Below, one piece after another: positions 1-6,309 of a DNA stretch of 8,102 nt. The position numbers were made by a program, and so were the translations under genes. The notes under the pieces are model-generated. The model was not told the origin of the DNA. It made no database searches and saw nothing but the letters and a program-made list of their open reading frames with translations. The stretch lies in NCBI GenBank assembly GCA_964543205.1, contig CAZIXB010000064.1:1-8102 (forward strand). Direction: 5' to 3'. Position 1 is the first letter of the stretch, and the number at the start of each line of letters is the position of its first letter. Source of the stretch: CAYSRM01 sp964543205. Lineage in GTDB: Bacteria > Verrucomicrobiota > Kiritimatiellia > UBA8416 > CAYSRM01.

Positions 1-17
1 TCTCCAATGCGCGGATG

Positions 18-46
18 TTGACAAAAATGCGAAAAACAGTTAATTT
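18..46 (+). promoter_or_regulatory. Weak candidate sigma-70 promoter
   Basis: TTGACA at 18-23 matches the -35 consensus perfectly. After a 17-base spacer, TAATTT at 41-46 matches only three of six -10 positions. It points towards the coiled-coil gene, about 280 bases downstream. The weak -10 and long distance make this tentative. Confidence 0.2.
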
Positions 47-314
47 AACTTCGCTGATAAGGATACCGGAGACGCACTGGACAACTGAAACAGTCTGATA
101 AACTCCAGAATGCAGGAAAGGAAACAGTCCAGAAAGCAATAAGATGATTGCCGGATATTGAAGGCATCAGAATGAAAGCTTCTGAACACGCTGAAGAGGC
201 CCTGAGCAGAAGGTCCGGAAATGTAACCCCGTTCAAAGCGGAGGCGAAAACAGGACAACATTTCTTAAAAATCTTCTTGCCTCTGAAGCAATTACAGGGT
301 AACTTTTTAATTTT

Positions 315-319
315 GGGGG
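315..319 (+). promoter_or_regulatory. Ribosome binding site of the coiled-coil gene
   Basis: GGGGG sits six bases upstream of the ATG at 326. It supports that start, which also places the hydrophobic anchor directly at the N-terminus. The glycoside hydrolase gene (start 6186) has a very similar site. Confidence 0.55.
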
Positions 320-325
320 TACCAA

Positions 326-1462
326 ATGGCAAAACTTCTTAGAGTTCTCGTAATAATTCTTCTTCTATTGAGTGTCGGCGCGTTAACTTTAGGCATCATG
401 CTTTTCAACAGGCGCGAGATACTCAAAATCCGGACTCAGAAACTGGAAAACACACTTATCGCCCTCGGATTCACCATCGAAGGTGAGGAACCCGAATCCC
501 CTGGAAGCATTTTCCCGGGACGCGACGTCTCACCTGTAACCAGCGAAGTTATAGACAACCCTGAAACCGCCGGCTTTTGGGAAGACTACAACCAGCAACT
601 CGAAGTCTCCGACCTGCCTAAATTGAACCTGGAAGACAGGAAAGAGGAACTTATGAGCTATTACCTCAGAGATCCTGAAACAGGCAAACCCAAGGTCAAT
701 GAAATTACCGGCATGAAAGTCACCGAAGGCCCCGGCACAATGGAAGCAGTGCTCGAAGATGTGCTGGGAAAAGCCGAATCTCAGCTCGCCCGCCTGAACG
801 CGACACGCGAAGAACTTATCAAAACCAGAGAAGAACTCGTCACTACCATTACAGATCTAAACCAACGCAAAGACGAACTTAGAAAAGCAAATAAGAAAAT
901 TGATGAACTTGAAGCTGAAATACAGAGACTCAACAACAAGATAGCAGACCTTGAGGCCCAGATACGGCAACTCGAAGCCCAGATACAGAGCCTCAAAGAC
1001 GAAATAGATGAAAAAGAACGACAGATCAGCGAACTTGAAGAGGCTCTTGAAGAAGAGAAACTCAAGTACGAGGATCTGGAAGAAAAATACGTCGAATTGA
1101 AGAACATCGTTGACGGCCTGCAGACCCGCGAGGGCGTAGAAGGAACCACAACGCCTGTACTGGGTGTACGAACCATAACCCGCGGCAAAAAAGGCTCCAT
1201 TGCCGCAGTGGATGCAAAATATCATTTCGTCGCCATCGACGTCAGCGATAAGTTCATTGCAGAAATCTTCAAAGACCGCGAAGAGGACGAGGCCGGTGTG
1301 CCTGAAATAGAAATGGTCGTCAAGCGTCCCGGTGAAGACGGCAAGTATGTCACAAAAGTAAAGCTTGTCCAGATCCGTAAGCAGGAAAAGGTCGCGGTTG
1401 CCAATATCCTAACCAACTGGCAGCAATTGCCCGTGAAACAGGGCGATGTTGTATACTATTGA
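326..1462 (+). CDS. Membrane-anchored coiled-coil protein
   Basis: The 378-residue protein has one hydrophobic segment at about residues 4-27, preceded only by a short basic start, so it is probably an inner-membrane protein with its bulk on the periplasmic side. Residues about 30-140 are polar and of unknown fold. Residues about 142-266 form a long coiled coil with clear Leu/Ile heptads (LEAEIQR, LEAQIRQ, LEAQIQS). The C-terminal about 100 residues alternate hydrophobic and polar positions like a small beta domain, with AAVDAKYHFVAIDV at 293-306 and a closing GDVVYY; similar beta domains follow coiled coils in envelope proteins I remember from PVC bacteria, unverified. Its stop lies 2 bases before the likely start of the small lipoprotein gene, so the two are probably co-expressed and may work together. 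A structural or scaffold role in the envelope is inference; I cannot name a known family. Confidence 0.85.
   Translation: MAKLLRVLVIILLLLSVGALTLGIMLFNRREILKIRTQKLENTLIALGFTIEGEEPESPGSIFPGRDVSPVTSEVIDNPETAGFWEDYNQQLEVSDLPKLNLEDRKEELMSYYLRDPETGKPKVNEITGMKVTEGPGTMEAVLEDVLGKAESQLARLNATREELIKTREELVTTITDLNQRKDELRKANKKIDELEAEIQRLNNKIADLEAQIRQLEAQIQSLKDEIDEKERQISELEEALEEEKLKYEDLEEKYVELKNIVDGLQTREGVEGTTTPVLGVRTITRGKKGSIAAVDAKYHFVAIDVSDKFIAEIFKDREEDEAGVPEIEMVVKRPGEDGKYVTKVKLVQIRKQEKVAVANILTNWQQLPVKQGDVVYY
908..991 (+). repeat. In-register heptad repeats in the coiled coil
   Basis: Four consecutive 21-base units encode heptads starting with Leu at residues 195, 202, 209 and 216. The last two units (950-970 and 971-991) are also alike at DNA level, coding LEAQIRQ and LEAQIQS. 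This shows a regular coiled coil that may have grown by small tandem duplication. Confidence 0.7.
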
Positions 1463-1463
1463 T

Positions 1464-1634
1464 ATGAAATCAATGTTCCGCCTTGACACTGGAGTTCTAG
1501 TTGCAGGGATTCTGTTGGCAGGGGTTATAGCGCTCTTTTCTGGTTGCGCCACCGGCAGGGAAGACTCGGATATACCATGGAACCAACCTCAATCGTGGGA
1601 AGGAAGCCCGGCTGTTCCAGGTCTTAACAGATAA
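1464..1634 (+). CDS. Small lipoprotein with a short proline/tryptophan tail
   Basis: From the ATG at 1464 the product has 56 residues: a short basic N-terminus, a hydrophobic stretch at about residues 11-25, and a lipobox-like LFSGC with Cys28 as the predicted lipidation site. The mature peptide would have only 29 residues, including DIPWNQPQSWEGSPAVPGL. The -3 position is Phe, which is unusual but tolerated in some lipoproteins. A start at 1446, overlapping the previous gene, is possible (62 residues); I prefer 1464 because it begins 2 bases after that gene's stop, suggests translational coupling, and gives a cleaner signal peptide. A third ATG lies at 1473. I recall similar tails in small proteins of Kiritimatiellota/Verrucomicrobiota, but could not check this. 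The function is unknown; partnership with the coiled-coil protein is inferred from the coupling. Confidence 0.7.
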   Translation: MKSMFRLDTGVLVAGILLAGVIALFSGCATGREDSDIPWNQPQSWEGSPAVPGLNR

Positions 1635-1643
1635 TACACCAAA

Positions 1644-1657
1644 GGTTAGCTCTAACC
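1644..1657. terminator. Short inverted repeat after the lipoprotein gene
   Basis: GGTTAG and CTAACC form perfect 6-base arms separated by CT, starting 10 bases after the lipoprotein stop codon. There is no T-run on the + strand, while on the - strand it is followed by TTTGG. It could be a weak bidirectional terminator between convergent genes or a protein-binding palindrome. Confidence 0.3.
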
Positions 1658-1697
1658 CGCATATCTCACAGAAGTTCGTAGCCAGAGCGTGGAAAAT

Positions 1698-1747
1698 TCT
1701 GTTGCTGGGGCGCGCGAATTCCCGATTATCAGCCCTGAATCAACAGA
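1698..1747 (-). terminator. Candidate terminator of the leuB-asd unit
   Basis: TCTGTTG (1698-1704) pairs with CAACAGA (1741-1747), and inside it GGGC (1708-1711) pairs with GCCC (1732-1735), with an unpaired bulge between the two stems. Read on the - strand, the structure begins three bases after the asd stop and is followed by ATTTTCC, a short T-tract. The long loop and short T-tract make it a moderate candidate for an intrinsic terminator. Confidence 0.35.
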
Positions 1748-1750
1748 GCC

Positions 1751-2776
1751 CTATTTTCGAGCATTCCGCCTGGCAACCACAGTCTCGGCAATCTGTACTG
1801 CGTTTAGGGCTGCGCCTTTGCGGATATTGTCGCCGGCTACAAACAACGCAAGACCGTTTTCAAAGACCGAGTCTTTGCGTATCCGTCCAACCTGAATTTC
1901 ATCCTTACCCGCTACCGACAGCGGCATAGGATACCGATCCTCGTCCGGATCGTCCACCACCCTCACGCCAGGCGCCCCCGAAAGCAACTCCTTCGCCTCT
2001 TCGGGCGCAAGCGGCTTTTCAAATTCAACGTTTATTGCTTCAGCATGGCCGTAAAAAACCGGCGCCCGCACACAAGTGGCGGAAGCAAGTATGCTGTCAT
2101 CTTCCAGGATCTTCCTGGTCTCAAACAGCATCTTGGCCTCTTCGCTGGTGTAACCCGGCAACTGGGGCTTGATGCTTCCGATTTTAGGCAAAACATTCAG
2201 CGCTATCTGGTGTGGATACGCCTGCGGCGCGCTGGCCGCGCCTTCTCCATATGCCTTCATCTGCGCGTCCAGCTCGCGAATCGCGCCTCGCCCGGTTCCG
2301 GAAACAGATTGATATGTTGAAACACAGAAACGAGTTATGCGCGCCGCCCTGTGAAGAGGAGCAAGAGCCATCAGCGCAACTATAGTGCTGCAGTTTGGAT
2401 TGGCTATAAAACCCTGGCTCCGGTCAAGCGCCTCCGCGTTAATCTCAGGAATCATCAGGGGAACCCGGTCATCCATACGATAATCATCGCCATTGTCGAT
2501 AACCGTAACACCCTTCTCAACTGCCGCCCATCCATGCTGCCTGGATGCGCCTTTGGCGCCTTCGGTCCCGGCAAAAAAGGCAAAATCCAGACCGCTGAAT
2601 GCTTCTGGAGCGGTCGCAGGAATCACGTGAAATTTTTCGCCTTCTATAATTTCATCACGCTCCGTGCGCGCAAGTACCCTGATCTCACTGCAGGGGAAGT
2701 CGCGCTGGCGCAGAACTTTTATCATTTCTGAACCAACAGCGCCTATCCCGACAATCCCTACCCTATGCTTGCTCAT
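1751..2776 (-). CDS. asd: Aspartate-semialdehyde dehydrogenase
   Basis: This cytoplasmic enzyme reduces aspartyl-4-phosphate to aspartate-4-semialdehyde with NADPH, the branch-point step to lysine/diaminopimelate, threonine, methionine and isoleucine. The 341 residues match the usual family length. An N-terminal Rossmann motif is visible (VGIVGIGAVGSEM, residues 6-18), then the catalytic region with ANPNCSTIV and nucleophile Cys129, TYQSVSGTGRGA around Gln156, the substrate-binding CVRAPV with Arg237, the general base in GHAEAI (His244), and a final dinucleotide-domain segment VAGDNIRKGAALNAVQ. All key residues are present, so it should be active. The start is supported by AGAGGGGTGG seven bases upstream. 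It lies 27 bases after leuB on the same strand, so the two are probably cotranscribed. Confidence 0.96.
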   Translation of the reverse strand: MSKHRVGIVGIGAVGSEMIKVLRQRDFPCSEIRVLARTERDEIIEGEKFHVIPATAPEAFSGLDFAFFAGTEGAKGASRQHGWAAVEKGVTVIDNGDDYRMDDRVPLMIPEINAEALDRSQGFIANPNCSTIVALMALAPLHRAARITRFCVSTYQSVSGTGRGAIRELDAQMKAYGEGAASAPQAYPHQIALNVLPKIGSIKPQLPGYTSEEAKMLFETRKILEDDSILASATCVRAPVFYGHAEAINVEFEKPLAPEEAKELLSGAPGVRVVDDPDEDRYPMPLSVAGKDEIQVGRIRKDSVFENGLALFVAGDNIRKGAALNAVQIAETVVARRNARK

Positions 2777-2783
2777 GATAATT

Positions 2784-2793
2784 CCACCCCTCT
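2784..2793 (-). promoter_or_regulatory. Strong ribosome binding site of asd
   Basis: On the - strand AGAGGGGTGG precedes the asd ATG with a seven-base spacer. It fills most of the leuB-asd gap and leaves no room for a separate promoter there. Confidence 0.65.
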
Positions 2794-2803
2794 GAAAATT
2801 GCC

Positions 2804-3868
2804 TTAAGCTATCGCCCCCGCAACCATATCTCCGACCTCAGTAGTTGAATAACCCATCTTCTTTGCGGAAAGACTCTTGAGTTTATTTTTCGTAACGCCG
2901 GCAACGGCGCTTTCTATTGATGCGGCAGCTTTATCTTCGCCAAGGGTATCAAGCAACATGCCCGCAGCGCAGATCGCGGCAAGCGGATTGATGACATTCT
3001 GACCGGTATACTTCGGCGCAGACCCGCCTATGGGCTCAAACATGCTGACGCCTTCAGGATTGATGTTTCCGCCGGCTGCAATGCCCATCCCGCCCTGGGT
3101 CATTGCGCCCAGGTCTGTAATTATGTCGCCGAACATGTTGCCGGTCACAATCACATCAAACCACTCCGGGTTCTTCACCATCCACATGCACGTGGCGTCA
3201 ACGTGGTAATAGTCGCGCCTGATTCCAGAAAAATCCTTTTCGCCCATGTCATTAAATACGCGCTCCCAAAGATCATAAGCGTACGTCAACACATTGGTCT
3301 TTCCACACAGAGCAAGAGTATTGTTCTTGTTTCTTTTCTTTGTATATTCAAATGCGTATCGCAGACAGCGTTCGACCTGTGCGTAGGAGTAGACCATACT
3401 CTGAACGGCTACCTCGTTTTTTGTTCCCTTCATTGAGAAACCGCCAACACCGGTATACAGCCCCCCGGTATTTTCCCTGACGACCACATAGTCAATATCA
3501 GCAGGACCCTTATCTTTGAGAGGCGTTTCAACGCCGGGGAACAATTTCACCGGGCGCAGATTTATGTACTGGTCAAGTTCAAACCTGAGTTTGAGCAGAA
3601 TGCCCTTCTCCAATATGCCCGGCTTCACGTCAGGATGACCTATAGCTCCCAGAAAGATCGCGTCAAACTTGCGCATTTCGTCGGCGGCGCCTTCTGGAAG
3701 AACCTCGCCGGTTCTAAGATATCTTTCTCCGCCAAAGTCATATTCTTCCAGGTTTACTGAAAACCCGAACTTATCGGCAGCGGCCTTTAGACATTTCACA
3801 CCTTCTGCAGCAACTTCAGGTCCAGTCCCGTCGCCGGGAATAACAGCAATATTGTAGTTCTTTTCCAT
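2804..3868 (-). CDS. leuB: 3-Isopropylmalate dehydrogenase family enzyme
   Basis: A decarboxylating beta-hydroxyacid dehydrogenase, most likely oxidising 3-isopropylmalate with NAD+ in leucine biosynthesis. From the ATG at 3868 it has 354 residues, the usual length. Visible motifs are IPGDGTGPEV (10-19), the substrate-loop arginines in LKLRFELDQYINLRP (Arg95, Arg105), RENTGGLY with Arg131 and Tyr138, CGKTNVL with Lys190, HVDA with Asp225, and TGNMFGDIITD, whose aspartates bind the metal. The cofactor loop reads GGSAPKYTGQNVINP: a Gly stands where typical LeuB has the His of HGSAP. The open frame extends to 3928, but the added 20 residues are not family-like and the ribosome site is upstream of 3868. 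Tartrate/malate or isocitrate dehydrogenase activity is the alternative; the neighbouring asd favours amino acid biosynthesis. No leuA, leuC or leuD is in the window. Confidence 0.85.
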   Translation of the reverse strand: MEKNYNIAVIPGDGTGPEVAAEGVKCLKAAADKFGFSVNLEEYDFGGERYLRTGEVLPEGAADEMRKFDAIFLGAIGHPDVKPGILEKGILLKLRFELDQYINLRPVKLFPGVETPLKDKGPADIDYVVVRENTGGLYTGVGGFSMKGTKNEVAVQSMVYSYAQVERCLRYAFEYTKKRNKNNTLALCGKTNVLTYAYDLWERVFNDMGEKDFSGIRRDYYHVDATCMWMVKNPEWFDVIVTGNMFGDIITDLGAMTQGGMGIAAGGNINPEGVSMFEPIGGSAPKYTGQNVINPLAAICAAGMLLDTLGEDKAAASIESAVAGVTKNKLKSLSAKKMGYSTTEVGDMVAGAIA

Positions 3869-3879
3869 TTTTTCTTTTT

Positions 3880-3885
3880 CCTCTC
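3880..3885 (-). promoter_or_regulatory. Ribosome binding site that decides the leuB start
   Basis: GAGAGG on the - strand lies 11 bases upstream of the ATG at 3868, after an A-rich spacer. It sits inside the longer open frame from 3928, and so argues for the shorter 354-residue protein. Confidence 0.6.
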
Positions 3886-3975
3886 GTGTCTGAATCAAGG
3901 ACAGGCAGGTTACGTCCAAAAGGGGCATTAGTTCAAGCAGGAATTCTACATTGTGCCAAGCCCATGCTCCCCATC

Positions 3976-6186
3976 CTACTCAAGATTGATTTTCACTTTA
4001 ACTGTCTCGTCTTTGCAGGCCCCGGTCTTGACCTCGCAGAACCGGTGCCCGGACTCAAGCCCGCAAGCCAGAACCCTGGACACTAAACGCTCCCCGGTTT
4101 TCTGCCAGTTCATGGACCCTTTCTTTATTTCAGCCGAGGCGATTTCGTCTTCCGGCTCAAGCCGCACTCTTACCACATATGTCCTTTTCCCTGGCATTCC
4201 CGCGAAGGAGCCGCGAGGCTTGAAAATAGACACCTCAGCCTTTTTCGAAGTGCGCGCAACCTTTATCCGGGTCCAGGCAAATTCCTTCTTCTCATACCCC
4301 ATGCTTTCACCATCGTCTTCGTACAGCATGAACTCCGAGACACCGTCGACGGCAGGCAGACAGTCAAAATGCAGTTCCTCGGGAACAGCCGTTCCCAAGA
4401 CCTTTCCAACCGGCTGACTCGGGATTATGGCTCCCTCTTTCAGATACACCGGTATCCGCTCAAGGGGAATCTCCAGATGTCTGGCCTGCCTCGGTTCCAC
4501 AATATCAGATGTTTCCAGCCCCAGCCATCGCGAACCCGCTGGGAAATAAGCTTTTTTGCGGAAAAACCCTCTACTGTTACGCGAAGGACCGTCAGCAGGA
4601 ATCACCATCAACTGGTCTCCGAGTAGATACTGGGACCTGAACTCCCTGGCATCCTTATCCCCGGGATACTCAAGATAAAGCGGCCGCACCAGGGGAAGCC
4701 CCTTATCGTGCGCTTCCCGCGAAAGAGTGTAGAAATAGGGAGCAAGCGCATAGCGCATTCTAGTCTGCTTCCTGAATATCCTCTTTGCCTCGGGCCTGAA
4801 CTTCCACGGTTCCCGAATGCCATGATCACTGTGTGTGCGGAACACTGGACAAAGCGAACCGAATTGCGACCACCTGATGAACAGCTCCTCGTCTATCTGC
4901 TTCCCGAAGAAACCGCCTATGTCATGCGACCAGTAGGCAGCGCCGAGATTGCCGGCATCTGCTGTAAATCGGATCTGGCGCTTGAGAGTCTGCCAGTCTG
5001 AGAGCGTATCTCCGGAAAACTGAACCGGATACCGGTGCGAACCCAGCCCGCCCCATCGAGACAAAATCAACCCCCGCTTCTTTGTCTTCTCCTCCGATAA
5101 TTCGTAATATTGCCAGTTCGCCCATAATTGCCCGTCCATGTTGCCGAAAGGACTCTTGATCCATCCGTCTATCCACCAGAAATCCATGCCCTGGCGGAAA
5201 AAAGGGCCCAGCAGGACATCGCGCCATGTTTTAACCGCTTTCCTGCTTGACCAGTCACAAGCCCACTGGCCCTGATGCGGCAATGGCTCAAGGCGCTCCA
5301 CAATTTCAGGGATGTGGCTGTCCTCCTGAGGAATTGGATCATAAGCGTCATAACCTGGATGGTCATTCAAAGAAGTGCGTACGCCAAGATCATGTAGATC
5401 CTTAAAGGTTTTTTCGGGATCCGGAAAGTACTTCCTACTCCAGTCGTAGCCGCCCCAGTTGTCGCGCCAGTCGGTATCAATAATCATGACATCCATCGGT
5501 ATCCCCTCGCGCTGATACCTTTTGACCAGATTGACAAAATCACGGTCGCGGTATTTATACCACCTCGAATACCAGAACCCGAACGCCCACCGCGGCACCA
5601 TCGGGATAGGTCCGAATACCTTTATGAAATCAGCCAGGGCCGACTTGAAATTGCTTCCATAAGCAAAGAAATAGCCGTCGAAACCATCTCTGCCCTTTAC
5701 CTTATTCTGTGACAGTGACTGCGGCCATTGGTACTCACTGTTCCAGCAGACAAAGGAATCGTCTTCTATCAGGTGGCCGCCCTGCGCGCTCAACAGGCCC
5801 TGCTCTTCCTTTCGCGGAAAGCCGTCGCGATGCAGCCATGTGTCCAGCGAGCGCACCAATGTGCCGAAATTGCCCTTATCTTCTTTTCCAGGAAACCACG
5901 TTACATTCTCTCCGGAGGCATCAGCATGTCTAATCTCAAGATTGCCCGGCCCAAAGCTCCTGCCGTCGTCCTTATATTGAAGCTCAAACTTCGGGGTCCG
6001 GATGGAAAGAATCTTCCCCGCCTTGCGCACTTCCGCGCTGGCAGGCTTTGGATTCCGCCCGCCAAGAAGCACGGATGGATACTGCTTAAACCCTTCCGCC
6101 CCAGCATATTCCAGATGTATACACCCATCCGTGTAAACCGTAAACCTGGCTTTCCCTAGAACTACAGGAGTCTTTGCAAGCCCCAT
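3976..6186 (-). CDS. Glycoside hydrolase family 31 (alpha-glucosidase-like)
   Basis: A 736-residue retaining alpha-glycosidase of family GH31. An N-terminal beta domain (about 1-185) leads to PRWAFGFWYSRWYKYRD (198-214), the usual start of the catalytic barrel, then MDVMIIDTDW (231-240). The predicted nucleophile is Asp340 in DFWWIDGW and the acid/base Asp393 in QFSGDTLSDW; SHDIGGF (420-426) and PVFRTHS (447-453) are typical substrate-pocket motifs. C-terminal beta domains follow, including a YEDDGES segment. The wording around the active site (SRWGGLGSHRYPVQFSGD) matches a little-characterised GH31 subgroup rather than maltase or YicI-type xylosidase, so the substrate (alpha-glucoside, alpha-xyloside or other) is open. 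No signal peptide is seen, so it probably acts in the cytoplasm on imported oligosaccharides. No transporter or sugar regulator lies nearby. The start is supported by GGGGG seven bases upstream. Confidence 0.92.
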   Translation of the reverse strand: MGLAKTPVVLGKARFTVYTDGCIHLEYAGAEGFKQYPSVLLGGRNPKPASAEVRKAGKILSIRTPKFELQYKDDGRSFGPGNLEIRHADASGENVTWFPGKEDKGNFGTLVRSLDTWLHRDGFPRKEEQGLLSAQGGHLIEDDSFVCWNSEYQWPQSLSQNKVKGRDGFDGYFFAYGSNFKSALADFIKVFGPIPMVPRWAFGFWYSRWYKYRDRDFVNLVKRYQREGIPMDVMIIDTDWRDNWGGYDWSRKYFPDPEKTFKDLHDLGVRTSLNDHPGYDAYDPIPQEDSHIPEIVERLEPLPHQGQWACDWSSRKAVKTWRDVLLGPFFRQGMDFWWIDGWIKSPFGNMDGQLWANWQYYELSEEKTKKRGLILSRWGGLGSHRYPVQFSGDTLSDWQTLKRQIRFTADAGNLGAAYWSHDIGGFFGKQIDEELFIRWSQFGSLCPVFRTHSDHGIREPWKFRPEAKRIFRKQTRMRYALAPYFYTLSREAHDKGLPLVRPLYLEYPGDKDAREFRSQYLLGDQLMVIPADGPSRNSRGFFRKKAYFPAGSRWLGLETSDIVEPRQARHLEIPLERIPVYLKEGAIIPSQPVGKVLGTAVPEELHFDCLPAVDGVSEFMLYEDDGESMGYEKKEFAWTRIKVARTSKKAEVSIFKPRGSFAGMPGKRTYVVRVRLEPEDEIASAEIKKGSMNWQKTGERLVSRVLACGLESGHRFCEVKTGACKDETVKVKINLE

Positions 6187-6193
6187 TCTTAAT

Positions 6194-6198
6194 CCCCC
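6194..6198 (-). promoter_or_regulatory. Ribosome binding site of the GH31 gene
   Basis: GGGGG on the - strand precedes the ATG at 6186 by seven bases. It supports the chosen start and the absence of a signal peptide. Confidence 0.55.
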
Positions 6199-6231
6199 GG
6201 CTTTATCAAACAGTTTTGGTTAAAAACAAGT

Positions 6232-6260
6232 ACACTATGTTGAAATGTCCATAATGTCAA
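6232..6260 (-). promoter_or_regulatory. Candidate promoter of the GH31 gene
   Basis: On the - strand a perfect TTGACA (6260-6255) is followed after 17 bases by TAGTGT (6237-6232), which matches only three of six -10 positions. It lies about 46 bases upstream of the GH31 start, in the gap after the integrase gene. A direct repeat of AATGTC (6244-6249 and 6253-6258, + strand) overlaps it and could be an operator. The weak -10 suggests an activator or a wrong call. Confidence 0.35.
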
Positions 6261-6271
6261 ATTAACCCCAC

Positions 6272-6290
6272 AAAGGCATCGTCAGCCTCT
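6272..6290 (-). terminator. Weak hairpin after the integrase gene
   Basis: AAAGGC and GCCTCT (+ strand) can pair over a seven-base loop, with one G-U pair in the - strand RNA. It lies about 20 bases past the integrase stop, but only TTTG follows it, so termination is uncertain. Confidence 0.2.
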
Positions 6291-6309
6291 TCTCCCCTCG
6301 AAACCGCCT

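Larger units (their letters stand above)
1..325. other. Leader region without a convincing gene
   Basis: No coding region can be supported here. Short open frames on both strands lack a good ribosome site and resemble no family I know. Frame 1 is open from 61 to 342 except for one TGA at 145-147, and its product would be amphipathic and charged; I treat this as chance. A perfect -35-like TTGACA lies at 18-23, with only a weak -10 candidate (TAATTT) 17 bases later. The last 15 bases hold the ribosome site of the gene at 326. The stretch may be a long 5' leader of that gene or simply intergenic. The end of an upstream gene in the first about 45 bases cannot be excluded. Confidence 0.5.

Noticed and set aside
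148..342. Frame 1 reading frame before and into the coiled-coil gene
   Set aside because: It needs a TTG start, lacks a ribosome site, and overlaps the start of a well-supported gene. The open stretch upstream is broken by TGA at 145-147; recoding has no support.
3869..3928. Longer N-terminus of the leuB product from the ATG at 3928
   Set aside because: The extra 20 residues do not fit the family, and GAGAGG lies just upstream of the internal ATG at 3868.
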